From the NCBI GenBank assembly GCA_030045295.1, contig JASIGD010000123.1:1-9999 (forward strand): a stretch of 9,999 nt of DNA, in the 5' to 3' direction. Below the pieces are notes generated by a model that saw only the letters and a list, made by a program, of their open reading frames with translations, ran no database searches and was not told the origin of the DNA. This DNA is from Streptosporangiaceae bacterium. Lineage in GTDB: Bacteria; Actinomycetota; Actinomycetes; Streptosporangiales; Streptosporangiaceae. Positions 4,595 to 9,999 of this stretch are shown piece by piece (positions within the stretch are counted from its first letter, which is position 1; each line of letters starts with the position of its first letter). A program made the translations under genes and the position numbers.

Positions 4595-7165
4595 TTATTC
4601 CGCATCTTCGCCACTCTGATCGGCCAGATCGGTCCGGTCCGCGTCGCCTGCCGGAGATTCCTGGTCGGCCTCCTCATCTGCTGGTCCCTGGTCGCCCTCG
4701 GCCAGGGATTCCGCGTTGCGGGCTAGTGCTACCACACTGACCCCGGCGGCGAGGTTCATGAGCCGGACCCCCATGGTCTGCCTGCCGGATTGCTTGACCT
4801 CCTCCGCCCTGGTCCTGATCACCCCGCCCGCCGAGGTGATCGCGAATATCTCGTCATCGGCCGTCACCATCAGCGCGCCGACCAGCTCGCCGCGGGCTTC
4901 GGTGATCTTGGCCGTGACGACGCCGCGGCCGCCGCGGCCCTGCACCGGGTACGCGTCAGCCGGGGTCCGCTTAGCGTAGCCGCCCCCGGTAGCGACCAGG
5001 ACGTCCTCGCCTTCCCTGACCACGTGCATGCCCAGCAGCTCATCGCCGTCGTTGAAGCGCATGCCGATGACGCCGGAGGTAGCGCGACCCATCGGGCGCA
5101 GCGACTCATCGCTGGCGTGGAACCTTATGGCCTGCGCGCCCTTGCTGACCAGCAGCAGGTCCTCGTCCGGCGAGACCAGCCTGGCCGCGATGACCTCGTC
5201 GTCTTCGCGCAGGTTGATCGCGATGATGCCGCCGGATCGCACGTTCTCGAATTCCGTCAGCTTCGTCTTCTTCACCAGCCCGCCGCGGGTGGCCAGGACC
5301 AGGTAGGGGGCCACCTGGTAGTCGCGCAGCGCGAGCACCTCGGCGATCCGCTCGTCCGGCTGGAACGCGAGCAGGTTGGCGACGTGCTGGCCGCGGGCGT
5401 CGCGGCCGGCGTCGGGTAGCTCGTAGGCCTTGGCGCGGTAGACGCGGCCCTTGTTGGTGAAGAACAGGATCCAGTGATGGGTCGTGGTGATGAAGAAGTG
5501 ATCCACGATGTCATCGGTGCGCAGCTGGGCGCCGCGGACCCCCTTGCCGCCGCGCCGCTGCGCGCGGTACAGATCGGTCCTGGTGCGCTTGGCGTATCCG
5601 CCGTAGGTGATCGTGACCACGACGTCCTCTTCGGCGATGAGGTCCTCGTCGGCTACCTCGCCGTCGTAGGCGACGATCTGGGTTCGCCGGTCGTCGCCGT
5701 ACCTGTTGACGATCTCGGCCAGCTCGGACCCGACGATCTCCCGCTGCCGCTCCGGCCGGGCCAGGATGCTCTCGTAGTCCGCGATCTTCGCTTCCAGCTC
5801 GTCTCGTTCGCTGACAAGCTCCTGCCGCTCGAGCGCGGCCAGCTTGCGCAGTTGCATGTCCAGGATGGCGCGCGCCTGGATCTCGTCGATCTCCAGCAGG
5901 CTCATCAGGCCCCGCTGCGCCTCCGCGGCCGACGCGCTGGCCCTGATCAGCGCGATGACCTCGTCGATCCGGTCGATCGCCTTGAGCAGGGCGCCGACGA
6001 TGTGCAGCCGCTCGGCGGCCTTACGCAGCCGGTACCTGGTGCGGCGGACGATGACCTCGATCTGGTGCGTGACCCAGTACCTGATCATCTGGTCCAGGCG
6101 CAGGGTGCGCGGCACCCCGTCGACCAGCGCCAGCATGTTGGCGCCGAACGTGTCCTGCAGCTGCGTGTGCTTGTAGAGGTTGTTGAGCACCACCTTGGCC
6201 ACGGCGTCCCGCTTGAGCACGATGACCAGGCGCTGGCCGGTGCGGCCGCTGCTCTCGTCGCGGACATCGGCGATGCCGTTGACCCGGCCGTCGCGAACCA
6301 GGTCGGCGATCTTCTCGGCCAGGTTGTCCCGGTTGACCTGGAAGGGCAGTTCCTTCGCCACCAGGCACGTGCGACCTCGGGAGTCCTCCTCGACGTCGAC
6401 CACCGCCCGCATGGTGATCGATCCGCGCCCGGTGCGGTACGCCTCCCTGATGCCGCGCCGGCCCACGATCAGGCCGCGGGTGGGGAAGTCCGGCCCCTGG
6501 ATCCGCTCCAGCAGCGCGCCGAGCAGTTCCTCGTCCGAGGCCTCGAAGTGATCCAGGTACCACTGCACCCCGGCCGCCACCTCGCGCAGGTTGTGCGGCG
6601 GGATCTTGGTCGCCATGCCGACCGCGATGCCCTCGGACCCGTTGACCAGCAGGTTGGGGAACCGGCTGGGCAGCACGACGGGCTCGGACGAGCGGCCGTC
6701 GTAGTTGTCGCGGAAGTCGACAGTGTCCTCGTTGATGTCGCGCAGCATCTCCATGGCCAGCGGCGCGAGACGGCACTCGGTGTACCGCATGGCCGCGGGC
6801 GGGTCATTGCCCGGGGAGCCGAAGTTGCCCTGGCTGTCGATCAGCGGGTACCGCATCGACCACGGCTGGGCCAGCCGGACCAGGGCGTCATAGATCGCGC
6901 TGTCGCCGTGCGGGTGGTAGTTGCCCATGACGTCGCCGACGACCCGCGAGCACTTGAAGAACCCGCGGTCCGGGCGGAAGCCGCCGTCGTACATGGCGTA
7001 CAAGATCCGGGTGTGGACCGGCTTGAGCCCGTCGCGCACGTCCGGCAGCGCCCGGCCGATGATCACCGACATCGCGTAATCGATGTAGCTGCGCTGCATC
7101 TCGTACTGGATGTCGACCGGCTCGGTACGGTCGTGACCACCAGGCAGATCGGTAACTTCGGTCAC
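4595..7165 (-). CDS. gyrA: DNA gyrase subunit A
   Basis: An 856-residue GyrA, which with GyrB forms the A2B2 topoisomerase that introduces negative supercoils using ATP. The breakage-reunion domain (about 20-500) has the catalytic Tyr128 in AAMRYTE and an uninterrupted quinolone-determining region [12 protein letters not shown] (82-93), with Ser89 and Asp93 at the positions of E. coli Ser83 and Asp87. The coiled-coil/tower region spans about 365-470. The C-terminal beta-pinwheel (about 505-815) carries the GyrA box QRRGGKG (536-542), needed for DNA wrapping, and a second box-like QGRGGRG (742-748) of the kind known in mycobacteria. An acidic tail (818-856) follows. No intein is present. The start is GTG at 7163-7165 with AAGGA at 7176-7180, ten bases upstream. 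It lies 58 bp after gyrB and is very likely co-transcribed. An 8-codon frame overlaps its start codon. Confidence 0.99.
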   Translation of the reverse strand: MTEVTDLPGGHDRTEPVDIQYEMQRSYIDYAMSVIIGRALPDVRDGLKPVHTRILYAMYDGGFRPDRGFFKCSRVVGDVMGNYHPHGDSAIYDALVRLAQPWSMRYPLIDSQGNFGSPGNDPPAAMRYTECRLAPLAMEMLRDINEDTVDFRDNYDGRSSEPVVLPSRFPNLLVNGSEGIAVGMATKIPPHNLREVAAGVQWYLDHFEASDEELLGALLERIQGPDFPTRGLIVGRRGIREAYRTGRGSITMRAVVDVEEDSRGRTCLVAKELPFQVNRDNLAEKIADLVRDGRVNGIADVRDESSGRTGQRLVIVLKRDAVAKVVLNNLYKHTQLQDTFGANMLALVDGVPRTLRLDQMIRYWVTHQIEVIVRRTRYRLRKAAERLHIVGALLKAIDRIDEVIALIRASASAAEAQRGLMSLLEIDEIQARAILDMQLRKLAALERQELVSERDELEAKIADYESILARPERQREIVGSELAEIVNRYGDDRRTQIVAYDGEVADEDLIAEEDVVVTITYGGYAKRTRTDLYRAQRRGGKGVRGAQLRTDDIVDHFFITTTHHWILFFTNKGRVYRAKAYELPDAGRDARGQHVANLLAFQPDERIAEVLALRDYQVAPYLVLATRGGLVKKTKLTEFENVRSGGIIAINLREDDEVIAARLVSPDEDLLLVSKGAQAIRFHASDESLRPMGRATSGVIGMRFNDGDELLGMHVVREGEDVLVATGGGYAKRTPADAYPVQGRGGRGVVTAKITEARGELVGALMVTADDEIFAITSAGGVIRTRAEEVKQSGRQTMGVRLMNLAAGVSVVALARNAESLAEGDQGPADEEADQESPAGDADRTDLADQSGEDAE

Positions 7166-7188
7166 TTTTTCGTAATCCTTAAACTCAT
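7162..7188 (-). other. Possible 8-codon leader frame overlapping the gyrA start
   Basis: ATG at 7186-7188 opens an 8-residue frame (MSLRITKK) that ends in TGA at 7162-7164. The TGA overlaps the gyrA GTG in a GTGA arrangement, so a ribosome finishing it could reinitiate on gyrA. It includes TTA, a rare leucine codon in GC-rich actinomycetes. No ribosome binding site precedes it, so translation is doubtful. Confidence 0.25.
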
Positions 7189-7223
7189 CAGTGGAGCACG
7201 TCGAACGGCCGACGCGCCGCCGG

Positions 7224-9167
<1,944 letters not shown>

Positions 9168-9219
9168 TCAGAAGCGCGCAGCCCAGCCCCCCAGAACGTG
9201 GCTATCCGTGCGCTTATTC

Positions 9220-9225
9220 ATTTTA
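9220..9225 (-). promoter_or_regulatory. Possible -10 box of the gyrB-gyrA promoter
   Basis: TAAAAT on the minus strand lies 58 bases upstream of the gyrB ATG in the 122-bp spacer after the DciA-like gene. It is the only AT-rich block in this spacer and fits a primary-sigma -10 element. The sequence 17 bases upstream is not TTGACA-like. A weak -35 is also common in supercoiling-sensitive gyrase promoters, but that link is inference. Confidence 0.4.
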
Positions 9226-9283
9226 CCTGCGGGCACCGACAGCCAGGGCCGTGTTGCCTCACCGTGTCGGCTGAGGCGGCGGC

Positions 9284-9841
9284 CTACCCGTAAGTGTCGC
9301 GGGGACCCCTGCTGCCGGGAACGCGCCAGGCCCCGCGGCGGCGCGGCGGCGCCGGGCCGCGGACCTTCACCCGGCGCACCGTCCCGTCGCCGAGTTCGGC
9401 GTTCAGCCGCCGGACGAGAGCCGACGCGAGCAGCCGCACCTGGGTCGCCCAGGCCGTCGAGTCAGCCGTGACCACCAGTTCCCCGTCGGAGAAACTGTCC
9501 GGGCGGGTATGCGCGGCCAGGTCTCGGCCGACAATCTCCTCCCAGCGGCCGAACACCGATCCCATCGCCGCTCGCTGCTGCCAGCCCTGCTCGTGGAGGA
9601 GGCCCTCGATCGCGCTGGTCAGCGGCTGCGGGTCGTCTTGGCGGGGACGCCCTCTGGCCGCCCCGGCCGGACTCGAGCCGACACCAGTAAAACGTTCGTT
9701 ACCTGCGGTTTTATTCCAGTTCGCGGCTTGCTGCGGGCCGCCCGCCGGCACGTCACCGCGCGCCCTCGCGTCCGCCTTCGCCTGCGCGAGCGCCTCGGCG
9801 GCCAGCCGCGCGCGGCCCGGGGCCGCGCTGTCAGCCGACAC
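9284..9841 (-). CDS. dciA: DUF721 family protein, likely DciA-type helicase operator
   Basis: A 185-residue protein in the recF-gyrB interval, where actinobacteria encode the DUF721/DciA protein (Rv0004 in M. tuberculosis). DciA is the ancestral factor that acts on the DnaB replicative helicase in bacteria lacking DnaC. The N-terminus (1-70) is Ala/Arg-rich and probably flexible, with a short helix ([20 protein letters not shown], 11-30). The DUF721 domain spans about 75-162: [14 protein letters not shown], then [10 protein letters not shown] (96-105) with the conserved Trp, [29 protein letters not shown] (121-138) and VRRVKVRG (155-162). The C-terminus is basic (PPRRRGAWR). The GTG start at 9839-9841 overlaps the recF end by 11 bp, which suggests translational coupling; no good independent ribosome binding site is seen. 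The family is clear; the helicase role rests on family knowledge. Confidence 0.92.
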   Translation of the reverse strand: MSADSAAPGRARLAAEALAQAKADARARGDVPAGGPQQAANWNKTAGNERFTGVGSSPAGAARGRPRQDDPQPLTSAIEGLLHEQGWQQRAAMGSVFGRWEEIVGRDLAAHTRPDSFSDGELVVTADSTAWATQVRLLASALVRRLNAELGDGTVRRVKVRGPAPPRRRGAWRVPGSRGPRDTYG

Positions 9842-9999
9842 CGCTGACCACGCCGCCCCGGATAGTGAACCGCGCGCCGGTCAGCACGCTCGGGACGTCG
9901 GCGGGTACCGCGGCGGTGATCAGGACCTGCTCGGCGCCGGCGACCATGCCGGCCAGCCGGTCCCTGCGGCCCGCGTCCAGCTCCGCGAACACGTCGTCG
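9831..9999 (-). CDS. recF: DNA replication and repair protein RecF, C-terminal part
   Basis: The last 55 residues of RecF, cut by the right edge of the window; the complete codon nearest the edge is at 9996-9998. It starts [19 protein letters not shown], which is the Walker B aspartates plus D-loop of the SMC/RecF-type ATPase (the xLDDVxxELD signature), followed by [15 protein letters not shown], the terminal strand with the usual IT-A segment. RecF binds gapped DNA at stalled forks and, with RecO and RecR, promotes RecA loading. The stop TGA is at 9831-9833, inside the DciA-like gene (11-bp overlap). It is the most upstream gene visible of the minus-strand series and implies dnaN and dnaA just outside the window. 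Confidence 0.95.
   Translation of the reverse strand, partial: DDVFAELDAGRRDRLAGMVAGAEQVLITAAVPADVPSVLTGARFTIRGGVVSGVG

Overview
This is GC-rich chromosomal DNA of an actinomycete, shown by the GTG and TTG starts, the strong G/C bias at third codon positions, and a gene set and order typical of the Actinomycetota origin region. The genus cannot be fixed from the sequence. Every well-supported gene lies on the minus strand, so the locus reads from high to low coordinates: recF (3' end only), a DUF721/DciA-type gene, gyrB, gyrA, a DUF3566 membrane protein, tRNA-Ile(GAT), a 40-residue DLW-39 family protein, a HAD-like protein, an Fpg/Nei-type DNA glycosylase, and tRNA-Ala(TGC). dnaA, dnaN and oriC should lie beyond the right edge; this is inferred from the usual order and is not seen.

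Right part (7166-9999): recF and the DciA-like gene overlap by 11 bp. A 122-bp gap with a possible -10 box leads into gyrB, and 58 bp separate gyrB from gyrA. RecF handles gapped DNA at stalled forks, DciA-type proteins help load the replicative helicase, and GyrB plus GyrA form the supercoiling enzyme, so this is a replication-maintenance block. Both gyrase subunits are complete, have intact active sites and carry no intein.

Middle (2796-7165): gyrA is followed by a 201-bp spacer containing a perfect 14-bp palindrome. Next comes a DUF3566 protein with an unusually long disordered N-terminal region and a TTG start set by a strong ribosome binding site, then tRNA-Ile and the small DLW-39 protein.

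Left part (938-2728): a HAD-like protein that lacks the usual acidic motif IV, an Fpg/Nei-family glycosylase with a complete zinc finger but divergent DNA-reading residues, then tRNA-Ala. In some actinobacteria the two tRNAs stand together; here about 2.1 kb with three genes lies between them.

Far left (1-937), plus strand: the 3' end of an unrecognised reading frame and the C-terminal half of a DUF2252 gene. The DUF2252 frame has lost its N-terminal half and its stop codon and runs antisense through tRNA-Ala. This looks like a recombination scar at the 3' end of a tRNA gene and is the only clearly non-syntenic, decayed part of the window. I see no complete new defence or mobile system here. 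The most unusual items are the motif-poor HAD protein beside the atypical glycosylase, and the DUF2252/tRNA-Ala junction.
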